Positions 5,282 to 11,976 of a stretch of 16,136 bases of DNA are shown piece by piece. Numbering within the stretch: position 1 is the first letter of the stretch; every line of letters begins with the position of its first letter. The notes beneath the pieces are model-generated. The model was not told the DNA's origin and searched no databases. It saw only the letters and a program-made list of their open reading frames with translations. The stretch is from NCBI GenBank assembly GCA_910579485.1, contig CAJTVO010000080.1:1-16136 (forward strand), written 5' to 3'. A program made the position numbers and the translations under genes. Source of the DNA: an uncultured Oscillospiraceae bacterium (lineage in GTDB: Bacteria > Bacillota > Clostridia > Oscillospirales > Oscillospiraceae).

Positions 5282-7063
5282 TTATTCTTCCTCTTTTTCC
5301 GTGATAGCGATGTGCAGCTCATCCAGCTGCTTCTGCTCCACGCAGGAGGGCGCGTCCATCATCAGATCCTGCGCCTTCTGGTTCATGGGGAAGGTAATGA
5401 CCTCCCGGATAGACTCCTCCCCGGTCAGCAGCATGATCATCCGGTCGATCCCCGGCGCGGCCCCCGCGTGGGGCGGAGCCCCGTAGCAGAAAGCGTTATA
5501 CATAGCCGGGAACTTGGATTTCACATCGTCCTCTCCCAGCCGCACCAGCCGGAAGGCCTCGATCATGATCTCCGGGTCATGGTTCCGTACCGCGCCGGAA
5601 GCGGTCTCATAGCCGTTGCAGACCAGATCGTACTGGAACGCGGTGATACCCAGCGGGTCCACCTCACCGGCGGCCGCCTTCTTCAGGATATCCAGCCCGC
5701 CGTTGGGCATCGAGAAGGGATTGTGGCAGAACTCCAGCTCCCCGGACTCCTCCCCAAGCTCATACATGGGGAAGTCCACGATCCAGCAGAACTGGTACTG
5801 CTCCTTGTCCATATGGTTGGGGCAGAGGAGGCCCAGCTTGTTCCGCAGCACCCCGGCGGTTTTCTGCGCCGTTCCGACCTTGCCGTGGGCGGCTAGACCG
5901 ACAAAGCACCCCGGCGTCAGCCCCAGCTTCTCCACGACCTGATCCTTCAGCGGCTGCACGAACTTGGAAATACCGCCCACGATCTCGCCGTTCTCATCAT
6001 ACCGGAACCAGTAGACCTTCTCTCCGGCCTGCACCTCCACGTCGGCGCACAGCTTGTCGATCTGCTTCCGCGTTCCTTCAAACCCGGAAACCACCACGGC
6101 CTTGACCAAGTTCCCCTCAAAGGGCCCGAACCCGCACCCGGCCAGACTTTCCGTCGCGTCCTGGATGGTCAGATCGATCCGCAGATCGGGCTTGTCCGTC
6201 CCATACAGCTCCATAGCGTCATTAAACCGGATACGCTTGAACGGCGCAGGCGTCACCCGGTCATAGATACCGAACTTCCGGAACACAGGCACCAGCACGT
6301 CCTCCAGTACCCCCAGCACGTCGTCCTGGCTGGCGAAGCTCATCTCCATATCCAGCTGATAGAACTCACCCGGCGTCCGGTCTCCCCGGGCGTCCTCGTC
6401 CCGGAAGCAGGGCGCGATCTGGAAATACCGGTCGAACCCGGAGGTCATGAGCAGCTGCTTGAATTGCTGGGGCGCCTGCGGCAGAGCGTAGAACTTCCCC
6501 GGATGCTTCCGCGCGGGCACCAGATAATCCCGCGCCCCCTCCGGCGAAGACGCCGTCAGAATGGGCGTAGTGATCTCCAAAAACCCATGCTCCGTCATCG
6601 CCGCCCGCAGGGCGGAGACCACGTTGCACCGCAGAATAATGTTCTTCTTAACCTCCGGATTCCTCAGATCGAGATACCGGTACTTCAGCCGCGTGGCCTC
6701 GTCCGCCTCCCGGCTCCGGTTGATCTGGAAGGGCAGCTCGTTGTACCGGCATTTCCCCAATACCTCGATCTTCTCCGGCACGACTTCGATTTCTCCGGTA
6801 GGCAGATTCTTATTTTTGCTGCTCCGCTCCCGGACAGTGCCCTCCACAGCGATAACGGTCTCCTTGTTCAGCGCGTGAACGGCGTCCATCATCTCCTCGG
6901 TCTCAATGACCACCTGCGTTGTCCCATAGAAGTCCCGCAGGATAACGAACCCCAGATTCTGCCCCACTTCCCGGAGGTTCTCCATCCACCCGGAGAGCTT
7001 CACTTTCTGCCCCACATGCTCCAACCGGAGCTCATTGCAGGTATGCGTCCTGTTTTGTGTCAT
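5282..7063 (-). CDS. aspS: Aspartyl-tRNA synthetase (bacterial class IIb)
   Basis: Charges tRNA(Asp) with aspartate. At 593 residues it has the full bacterial layout: N-terminal OB-fold anticodon-binding domain (about 1-105), class II core, and the bacterial GAD insertion (about 285-420). Class II motif 1 lies near GFLEITTPIL (160-169). Motif 2 is FRDEDARGDRTPGEF (220-234), the form with RTPGEFYQLD rather than RQPEFTQID. Motif 3 is GAAPGIDR (534-541). These variants recall the alphaproteobacterial-like AspRS branch also found in Clostridia. The ATG at 7063 is preferred over a GTG three codons upstream, with AAAGG 7-9 bases before it. Whether it also charges tRNA(Asn) cannot be judged without knowing if the genome has AsnRS or GatCAB. 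It follows the membrane-anchored unknown gene by 44 bases. Confidence 0.97.
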   Translation of the reverse strand: MTQNRTHTCNELRLEHVGQKVKLSGWMENLREVGQNLGFVILRDFYGTTQVVIETEEMMDAVHALNKETVIAVEGTVRERSSKNKNLPTGEIEVVPEKIEVLGKCRYNELPFQINRSREADEATRLKYRYLDLRNPEVKKNIILRCNVVSALRAAMTEHGFLEITTPILTASSPEGARDYLVPARKHPGKFYALPQAPQQFKQLLMTSGFDRYFQIAPCFRDEDARGDRTPGEFYQLDMEMSFASQDDVLGVLEDVLVPVFRKFGIYDRVTPAPFKRIRFNDAMELYGTDKPDLRIDLTIQDATESLAGCGFGPFEGNLVKAVVVSGFEGTRKQIDKLCADVEVQAGEKVYWFRYDENGEIVGGISKFVQPLKDQVVEKLGLTPGCFVGLAAHGKVGTAQKTAGVLRNKLGLLCPNHMDKEQYQFCWIVDFPMYELGEESGELEFCHNPFSMPNGGLDILKKAAAGEVDPLGITAFQYDLVCNGYETASGAVRNHDPEIMIEAFRLVRLGEDDVKSKFPAMYNAFCYGAPPHAGAAPGIDRMIMLLTGEESIREVITFPMNQKAQDLMMDAPSCVEQKQLDELHIAITEKEEE

Positions 7064-7107
7064 GATAAACACCTTTCCTTTTATTTTTGTATAATAGAAT
7101 CACAAAA

Positions 7108-7629
7108 TTACGTTTTGTTTTCAGATTGAACTCCAAATTCCTGTGCGTAAGCCAACAGCTTGTCTGCGATCTCTTTATCCACAGCTTTAACGAACATACG
7201 GCGATCTGCTTCAAGAGTGACGGATGCTCCTCTATAGACCGCAAAAACAGAGCTGTCATTGTCCAGCACGGCAACCAGATCGATTATCGGTTCATTTTCT
7301 CCCTTTGGAGGTGCATAGATGTCAAGAAAGTCATTAAGAAAGCCATCAAGAAACTGGAAAAGAGTCCGCAGGCTGACCCGGTATTTGCAGCTTTTCAGAA
7401 GCGCCTCCAGCTCCTCATTGACAGCCTCCCGTCCCTCATGGCTGTCCACCGTCCACACATCGAAATGGGGGAGACCCTCCTCAAAGACGTAGATCGATGT
7501 AACCATGCTGATCGACTTGACCCTTCCATCCCCAACCAGCTCCTCAAAGCTCCTTGGCCTGGTATACCAGAGACAGAAAACGACCACAACTGCTAAAACG
7601 CCCAGCGCGATCTTCCACTTCCTGCTCAT
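7108..7629 (-). CDS. Membrane-anchored protein of unknown function
   Basis: A 173-residue protein with a single N-terminal hydrophobic segment (about residues 6-22, KIALGVLAVVVVFCLW) after a short basic start MSRKWK. This is an uncleaved signal anchor or signal peptide, and the remaining ~150 residues should face outward. There is no lipobox and no metal-binding or catalytic motif that I recognise. The outer part is acidic and mixed alpha/beta, with DIYAPPKGENEP as the only low-complexity stretch. The ATG at 7629 has a perfect AAAGGAG six bases upstream, which decides against the earlier in-frame starts. It lies 32 bases after the GNAT gene and 44 bases before aspS, all on one strand, but neither neighbour suggests a job. 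Confidence 0.75.
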   Translation of the reverse strand: MSRKWKIALGVLAVVVVFCLWYTRPRSFEELVGDGRVKSISMVTSIYVFEEGLPHFDVWTVDSHEGREAVNEELEALLKSCKYRVSLRTLFQFLDGFLNDFLDIYAPPKGENEPIIDLVAVLDNDSSVFAVYRGASVTLEADRRMFVKAVDKEIADKLLAYAQEFGVQSENKT

Positions 7630-7661
7630 AGCAGCTCCTTTCATCACTCTGATATAAAAAT

Positions 7662-8003
7662 CTAAGGATTGATCAGAGTTTGTCCAATATTCATCACAAA
7701 AAGCTGGTCAGTGTCCCCATAGATCGTCTCATATTCGCCCAGCTTCACAAACCCATATTTTTCATAGAGCCCGGTTTCTCCGCTCATAATATAGAGTTTT
7801 TGATAACCCAGCGTAGACACATAGGCTGCCGCCTCCCGGATAATCCTTTCCGACAACCTCTTTCCGCGGTATTGTTCCGACACAAAGACAAACCCGATAA
7901 ACGGCGAAAACGGATATTCCTCCGGCAGCTCATCCTTTTCAGCCACCGCAATGGTCTCCTCCCAGCGCGGATGCCCTTGTGTCATCAAATGAAATTCTAC
8001 CAT
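7662..8003 (-). CDS. GNAT-family N-acetyltransferase, internally shortened
   Basis: A 113-residue GNAT protein. The acetyl-CoA-binding region is recognisable: strand FIGFVFV followed by SEQYRGKRLSERII (about 35-55), in which QYRGKR stands for the Q/R-x-x-G-x-G/A loop. The later GLYEKYGFVKLGEY (78-91) is typical of the C-terminal half. Family members of this type usually have about 150-165 residues. Here the first residues (MVEFHLMTQGHPRWEET) look like a normal N-terminus, but they pass almost directly into motif A. About 40-45 residues of the N-terminal fold seem to be missing in frame. The start ATG has GAGG five bases upstream, so expression is plausible. The substrate is unknown and activity doubtful. 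It lies between hisS and the membrane-anchored gene. Confidence 0.75.
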   Translation of the reverse strand: MVEFHLMTQGHPRWEETIAVAEKDELPEEYPFSPFIGFVFVSEQYRGKRLSERIIREAAAYVSTLGYQKLYIMSGETGLYEKYGFVKLGEYETIYGDTDQLFVMNIGQTLINP

Positions 8004-8036
8004 CCATCCTCACTTTCAGCAGGGCAGGGGAGAACC

Positions 8037-9386
8037 CTACCCCAGGATCACAGCGCCCTCGTCCATCTTCGCCAGTCCGTCCCTGACTCTCGCCAGCGTC
8101 TCCTCGAACCCCAGCTTCGTCTGCTCGCCGGACTTCATATCCTTGCAGGCCACCACGCCGTCCCTGATCTCGTCCTCGCCAAGGAACACCACAAAGGGCA
8201 CCCCGATCTTGTCGGCGTAATTCATCTTCGCCTTAAACTTCTTCTGCTCCCCATACAGCTGTACCCTGACGCCCGCGTTCCTGAACCGCGTAGCCAGCTC
8301 CACGGCAGGGGAGAGGTCCTCCACCATAGGCAGCAGCAGCACGTCCGCCGGCGCGGTGTTCCGCTCCTGATTGAGCATCCCCTGTTCATTGAGCACAAAG
8401 AACAGCCTGGTCAGCCCAATAGAAATTCCAACTCCTGGCAGTACTTTATCCGTATAATATTCCGCTAGGTTATCGTACCGTCCCCCGGAGCAGATGGACC
8501 CGATCTCCGGATGATCCAGCATAAACGTCTCATACACGGTCCCGGTGTAGTAATCCAGCCCCCGGGCGATGGTCAGGTCCACCGCGAAATTCTCCTCCGG
8601 CACGCCGAACCCGCCCAGATACTTCACCACGGTCTTCAGCTCGTCCAGCCCCAGATCAAAGAGCTCGTTCCGTCCCCTATACGCCTCCAGAGCCTCCAGA
8701 ACCTGCTCATTGGACCCGGTGATCCCGATAAACCTAAGGATCTCCCCGGCCTTTTCCTCCGAGACCCCCAGCTCCATCAGCAGCCCCTTGACCTTATCCG
8801 CCCCGATCTTCTCCAGCTTGTCCACGGTGCGCATCACGTCCCCGGCCTGCTCGCTGAGCCCCAGCATCTCATAAAAACCGTTCAATATTTTCCGATTGTT
8901 CACCCGGACCTGGAACCTCCTGAGCCCCAGCCGGTTAAACACCTGATAAATGATAGCGGGCATTTCCGCCTCATTGGAGACGTCCAGCTTCCCATCGCCG
9001 ATCATATCGATGTCCGCTTGATAGAACTCCCGGAACCGTCCCCTCTGGGCCCGTTCCCCCCGGTATACCTTACCGATCTGATATCGCCGGAAGGGGAAGG
9101 CCAATTCCCCGTAATGCAGCGCCACATACTTTGCCAGGGGCACCGTCAGATCGAACCGCAGGCTCAGATCGCTGTCCCCCTTGGTAAACTGATAGATCTG
9201 CTTCTCCGTCTCCCCGCCGCCCTTGGCCAGCAGGACCTCGCTGGCCTCGATAATAGGCGTGTCCAGCGGCGTAAATCCATACAGGGAGTAAGTATCCCTA
9301 AGAGTCTGCATGATGCTTTCTATAAGGACCTGCTGTCTGGGCAGAAGCTCCATAAATCCGGAAAGCGTCCTCGGTTGAACTTTCAT
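8037..9386 (-). CDS. hisS: Histidyl-tRNA synthetase
   Basis: Charges tRNA(His) with histidine. It is 449 residues long, with the class II catalytic core first and the anticodon-binding domain (about 350-449) last. Visible signatures include LRFDLTVPLA, motif 2 region YRGERAQRGRFREFYQADID, the histidine-specific LTIARGLDYYTGTVYE, SICSGGRYDNL, and motif 3 region GVGISIGLTRLF. The ATG at 9386 is preferred, with GAAAGGAT about nine bases upstream; an upstream frame to 9431 would start inside the leader. It is the first gene after a strong promoter (9557-9585) and a 165-base leader with an intrinsic terminator, so expression is probably controlled by attenuation. Downstream genes to lrgB may depend on the same transcript. 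Confidence 0.97.
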   Translation of the reverse strand: MKVQPRTLSGFMELLPRQQVLIESIMQTLRDTYSLYGFTPLDTPIIEASEVLLAKGGGETEKQIYQFTKGDSDLSLRFDLTVPLAKYVALHYGELAFPFRRYQIGKVYRGERAQRGRFREFYQADIDMIGDGKLDVSNEAEMPAIIYQVFNRLGLRRFQVRVNNRKILNGFYEMLGLSEQAGDVMRTVDKLEKIGADKVKGLLMELGVSEEKAGEILRFIGITGSNEQVLEALEAYRGRNELFDLGLDELKTVVKYLGGFGVPEENFAVDLTIARGLDYYTGTVYETFMLDHPEIGSICSGGRYDNLAEYYTDKVLPGVGISIGLTRLFFVLNEQGMLNQERNTAPADVLLLPMVEDLSPAVELATRFRNAGVRVQLYGEQKKFKAKMNYADKIGVPFVVFLGEDEIRDGVVACKDMKSGEQTKLGFEETLARVRDGLAKMDEGAVILG

Positions 9387-9551
9387 TTTATATGATCCTT
9401 TCTCTCGCCAAAAGGCAGTAATTACGCGCACGCCCCAAAAAAGAGCGATGCTCCCGTCCCCTGTCCAAGCGGGACGAGAGCATGACGAAAGTCATACGAT
9501 CCCAGGGCCCCGTGGGCCCCTTCCCAACCGGGGGAAGATCAGGGGAAGCAT
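9387..9551 (-). promoter_or_regulatory. Structured leader RNA of hisS with attenuator
   Basis: Read on the minus strand from the predicted start near 9551, four hairpins follow each other. They are CTTCCC/GGGAAG (9520-9537), GGGCCC/GGGCCC (9505-9519), ATGAC/GTCAT with a TTTC loop (9482-9495), and a 13-bp terminator stem (9448-9483). The third hairpin shares bases with the 5' arm of the terminator, so the two exclude each other. The terminator resembles those in T-box leaders (CTCTCGTCCC), but the T-box sequence TGGNACCGCG is not visible. The short frame starting at about 9546 contains no histidine codons. Control by attenuation is inferred from this layout; the sensed signal is unknown. Confidence 0.6.
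9437..9483 (-). terminator. Intrinsic terminator inside the hisS leader
   Basis: On the minus strand the arms 9471-9483 and 9448-9460 form a 13-bp stem with one G-U pair and a ten-base loop. Five bases later comes a run of six T (9437-9442). It lies 50 bases before the hisS ATG and downstream of a strong promoter, the arrangement of an attenuator. Confidence 0.8.
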
Positions 9552-9556
9552 GAAGA

Positions 9557-9585
9557 ATTATACGCATTTTCCCCTGAAAAGTCAA
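9557..9585 (-). promoter_or_regulatory. Strong promoter of the hisS group
   Basis: TTGACT (9580-9585) and a perfect TATAAT (9557-9562) on the minus strand, spaced by exactly 17 bases. The -35 box begins immediately after the TAG stop codon of the MgsA-like gene, so this promoter separates the hisS group from the genes upstream. Confidence 0.88.
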
Positions 9586-10002
9586 CTACGCCCGGTTATA
9601 TTTTTGCTTAGGATTGACGATATTCCGCCAATCCAGGTCGCCCCGGTCCATCCCCAGCACCAGCATTTCCGCGGTGGCCACGTTGGAAGCAAAGGGGATG
9701 TTGTTCTGATCGCACAGCCGGGAAATATACAGCAGCTCCTTCTCCATGGACGAATCGTTGGGGTCCACGAAGAACAGCACCATATCCATCTCGTTGTAGG
9801 CGATCCGGGCCCCGATCTGCTGGCTGCCGCCATGCTGGCAGGTCAAAAACCGATGTACATGGAGCCCTGTGGCTTCCATCACCATTTGACCGGTGGTGCT
9901 GGTGGCGCAGAGGTTGTGCCGGGACAGGATACCGGCGTAGGCCGTGCAGAATTGAACCATAAGATCCTTTTTGTTGTCGTGGGACATGAGGGCAATATAC
10001 AT
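9586..10002 (-). CDS. mgsA: Methylglyoxal synthase-like protein, probably non-catalytic
   Basis: A 138-residue protein clearly homologous to methylglyoxal synthase, which converts dihydroxyacetone phosphate to methylglyoxal. Conserved parts are IALMSHDNKKDLMVQF at the start (His8-Asp9 match E. coli His19-Asp20), GGSQQIGARIA, VLFFVDP, NIPFASNVATAE and the Clostridia-type ending RGDLDWRNIVNPK. The catalytic Asp71 of E. coli (GGDQQ) is Ser60 here. By my alignment His98 becomes Met86 and Asp101 becomes Glu89, and the TGTTG phosphate-loop stretch reads TSTTG. Loss of the main catalytic acid suggests a regulatory or changed function. The frame is intact, with GGGAG five bases before the ATG, so it is not an ordinary pseudogene. 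It follows the MinD-like gene by 91 bases, echoing the minD-mgsA grouping seen in Clostridia. Confidence 0.85.
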   Translation of the reverse strand: MYIALMSHDNKKDLMVQFCTAYAGILSRHNLCATSTTGQMVMEATGLHVHRFLTCQHGGSQQIGARIAYNEMDMVLFFVDPNDSSMEKELLYISRLCDQNNIPFASNVATAEMLVLGMDRGDLDWRNIVNPKQKYNRA

Positions 10003-10024
10003 AGGTCTCCCTTCCTTTCTCCGT

Positions 10025-10056
10025 TTCCTTTATGCCGGTCCACAGCCCTAAAGGAA
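10025..10056. repeat. Short palindrome between minD-like and mgsA-like genes
   Basis: TTCCTTTA (10025-10032) and TAAAGGAA (10049-10056) are perfect inverted repeats 16 bases apart. There is no following T run. It could be an RNA stem or a binding site in the 91-base gap; there is no minE gene and no clear promoter in this gap. Confidence 0.35.
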
Positions 10057-10093
10057 CAGGCGGTATATCCGGGCACAATTGATATGATCGAAA

Positions 10094-10837
10094 TTATCTG
10101 ATCTGCATCAGGCTCACCCGCCGCCCGTCGATGCGCTTGGCGATGTTGCGGTAAGCCTTTGCGGCATAGTTGTTGCCGCTGCTGAGCAGCGGCACGCCTC
10201 TTCCGGCGTATAGCGGCATGGTCTCGTCCTCCGGGATGACCCCCAGCAGGGGCAGTCCCGCGCTGTCGATGGCGTCGTCGATGGTCTGATGGAGGGACTT
10301 TAATAACTTCTTTCTGCACCGGTTGACCACCAGATGCACCTGTCCCCGCCCCAGCCCGTTGAGCTCCATCACGGTCCTCTGGGCGTCCCGCAGGCTGCTG
10401 GACTCGGTGGTAGTCACCACCACCGCCCGGTCCGCCCCCGCCAGGGCCAGCTGGAACCCCCGTCCCAGCCCCGCCGGCGCGTCTACCAAACAGTAGTCGA
10501 ACCGTTCCTTGATCTCCGGGAACAGCCCCCGGAAACCCTCCCGGCTGATCTCATCGGCCCCGCTCCGTGCCGGCGCGGTCAATAAATAGAGATTTTTCTC
10601 TCCCGGATGCCTGACGGCGGCCTCTTCCAGGGAGCACCGCCCATACATCACGTCGGTAAAATCCATCACCGCCCGGTCCGTCATAGCCAGGGCGATGTCC
10701 AGATTCCGCAGTCCCACGTCGCAGTCCAGACAGAGGGTAGGGTGCCCCATCTGGGCCAGCGCCATGCCTACGTTGGCGGTAAATGAAGTTTTTCCCGTGC
10801 CGCCCTTTCCGGACACCACGGTAATGACCTGCCCCAC
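10094..10837 (-). CDS. minD: MinD-like P-loop ATPase lacking the membrane-targeting tail
   Basis: A 247-residue ATPase of the MinD/ParA group. It has the deviant Walker A SGKGGTGKTS (about 9-18), the MinD-type switch DCDVGLRNLDIALAM (38-52) and Walker B FDYCLVDAPAGLG. MinD recruits MinC to the membrane to restrict the division site. The C-terminus stops at NIAKRIDGRRVSLMQIR, where MinD proteins normally continue into an amphipathic membrane-targeting helix, so membrane binding is doubtful. The start is GTG at 10837, with AAAGGGGG upstream. It begins 24 bases after rsmG and probably shares its transcript. minC and minE are absent from the window, so it may be a second ParA-like partitioning factor rather than a true division regulator. 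Family certain, role open. Confidence 0.85.
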   Translation of the reverse strand: MGQVITVVSGKGGTGKTSFTANVGMALAQMGHPTLCLDCDVGLRNLDIALAMTDRAVMDFTDVMYGRCSLEEAAVRHPGEKNLYLLTAPARSGADEISREGFRGLFPEIKERFDYCLVDAPAGLGRGFQLALAGADRAVVVTTTESSSLRDAQRTVMELNGLGRGQVHLVVNRCRKKLLKSLHQTIDDAIDSAGLPLLGVIPEDETMPLYAGRGVPLLSSGNNYAAKAYRNIAKRIDGRRVSLMQIR

Positions 10838-10861
10838 CGGGGACGCCCCCTTTCTCCGCCG

Positions 10862-11557
10862 CTACAGCGGCTGCTTTTTAATGAGCGCGAATCTTCTGGG
10901 ATACTTCCCCGGCGTAGCGGAGACCTTCCGCATGCATACCACCCGGTGGATCACGTCCGTACCAGGGATCGGATAATCCTTCACCCATTCCACCCGGCCT
11001 CCCAGAAGCTTCACCGCCCCCTTGGCCCCGTTGATCTCCTCCTCGGAGTTGGCGGACTTCATGGCCAGCATCCGTCCGCCCACCTTTACCAGGGGGAGGC
11101 ACAGCTCGCACAGTACCGGCAGTGCCGCCACCGCCCGGCTGACGGCGGCATCGAACCGCTCCCTGTGCTCTCCGGCGAACTCCTCCGCCCGTCCGTGTAC
11201 GCAGACGGCGTTCTCCAGCCCCAGCGCCTCCCGGGCCTCCTCCAGGAAGTCGATCCGCTTTCTCTGACTGTCCAGCAGCGTGACCTCCAGGGACGGCCTG
11301 GCGATGGCCAAAGGCATCCCCGGAAACCCGGCGCCGCAGCCCACGTCCACCAGCCTCTCATGTTCCAGACCGGCCAGGGGCAGCAGCGCCAGGCTGTCCA
11401 GCAGATGCAGGGCCGCCACGTCCCGGGGCTCCGTGATGGCGGTCAGGTTCATCACCTTGTTCCGCTCCAGCATCATCCCGGCGAACCTTTCCAGCGCCGG
11501 GATCACCGCCGGATCAACGCCCAGCTCCGGCAGTCCCCGCTCCAGCGTCTCCCTCAT
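10862..11557 (-). CDS. rsmG: 16S rRNA (guanine527-N7)-methyltransferase
   Basis: Methylates G527 in the 530 loop of 16S rRNA using S-adenosylmethionine; loss gives low-level streptomycin resistance in several bacteria. It is 231 residues, normal for RsmG/GidB. A helical N-terminus with NKVMNLTAITEP and LHLLDSLALLP leads into the Rossmann-type methyltransferase core. The SAM-binding loop is VDVGCGAGFPGMPLAI (70-85), followed by LLDSQRKRIDFLEE and SRAVAALPVL. The ATG lies inside the mscL stop codon (ATGA, 4-bp overlap), so translation is coupled. In many Firmicutes rsmG sits next to parA-parB; here serS, a repeat protein and mscL lie between them. Confidence 0.96.
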   Translation of the reverse strand: MRETLERGLPELGVDPAVIPALERFAGMMLERNKVMNLTAITEPRDVAALHLLDSLALLPLAGLEHERLVDVGCGAGFPGMPLAIARPSLEVTLLDSQRKRIDFLEEAREALGLENAVCVHGRAEEFAGEHRERFDAAVSRAVAALPVLCELCLPLVKVGGRMLAMKSANSEEEINGAKGAVKLLGGRVEWVKDYPIPGTDVIHRVVCMRKVSATPGKYPRRFALIKKQPL

Positions 11558-11946
11558 TGCTTCTGCTGTGCTTTCAGCAGGTCCCTGATCTCCGTCAGCA
11601 GCTTCTCCTCAGGAGAGGGACCCGGCGGCGGGGGAGGGGCCGCTTCCTTTTTCCGTGCGATACGGTTGACGGCCTTCACCATACAGAAGACCACGAAGGC
11701 CATGATCAGGAAGTTGATGACCGCCTGGATGAAGTTGCCATAAGTGATAACGGCCCCGCCGATCTGCAATGACAGGTCCGCGAAGCTGGCCTCACTGACA
11801 AAGATGCCAATAAAGGGCATGATGATGTCATTGATCAACGACGTAGTGATGGCGCTGAACGCGCCTCCCACGATAACGCCCACGGCCAGATCCATCACGT
11901 TTCCCCGCATGGCGAAGTCTTTAAATTCCTGCAAGAATTTTTTCAT
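11554..11946 (-). CDS. mscL: Large-conductance mechanosensitive channel
   Basis: A pentameric inner-membrane channel that opens under high membrane tension to release solutes after hypo-osmotic shock. It has 130 residues. The N-terminal amphipathic helix MKKFLQEFKDFAMRGN leads into TM1 with VMDLAVGVIVGGAFSAI, the most conserved part of the family, and NDIIMPFIG follows. A short periplasmic loop, TM2 (NFLIMAFVVFCMVKAVNRI) and a cytoplasmic tail come next. The proline run APPPPPGPSPEEKLL precedes the C-terminal helical bundle LLTEIRDLLKAQ. AAAGGAG lies nine bases before the ATG. It overlaps rsmG by 4 bp, and the repeat protein gene lies 30 bases upstream. Confidence 0.97.
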   Translation of the reverse strand: MKKFLQEFKDFAMRGNVMDLAVGVIVGGAFSAITTSLINDIIMPFIGIFVSEASFADLSLQIGGAVITYGNFIQAVINFLIMAFVVFCMVKAVNRIARKKEAAPPPPPGPSPEEKLLTEIRDLLKAQQKQ

Positions 11947-11976
11947 CCCGGCAGTCTCCTTTCCCGTCAGGTCCCT

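Noticed and set aside
7175..7183. TTATCCACA, a perfect DnaA box, with another in reverse at about 4776
   Set aside because: These are two isolated copies inside coding regions 2.4 kb apart, with no cluster or AT-rich unwinding stretch. They are not evidence of oriC.
9387..9551. T-box riboswitch for hisS
   Set aside because: The terminator resembles T-box ones, but the conserved TGGNACCGCG core and a stem I with a His specifier codon were not found in the 165-base leader.
9388..9585. 65-codon frame inside the hisS leader as a possible leader peptide
   Set aside because: It starts upstream of the predicted transcription start and has no ribosome binding site. It has only scattered His codons, unlike a histidine attenuation peptide.
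10003..10093. A missing minE between the MinD-like and MgsA-like genes
   Set aside because: The gap is only 91 bases and contains no frame of MinE length or sequence.
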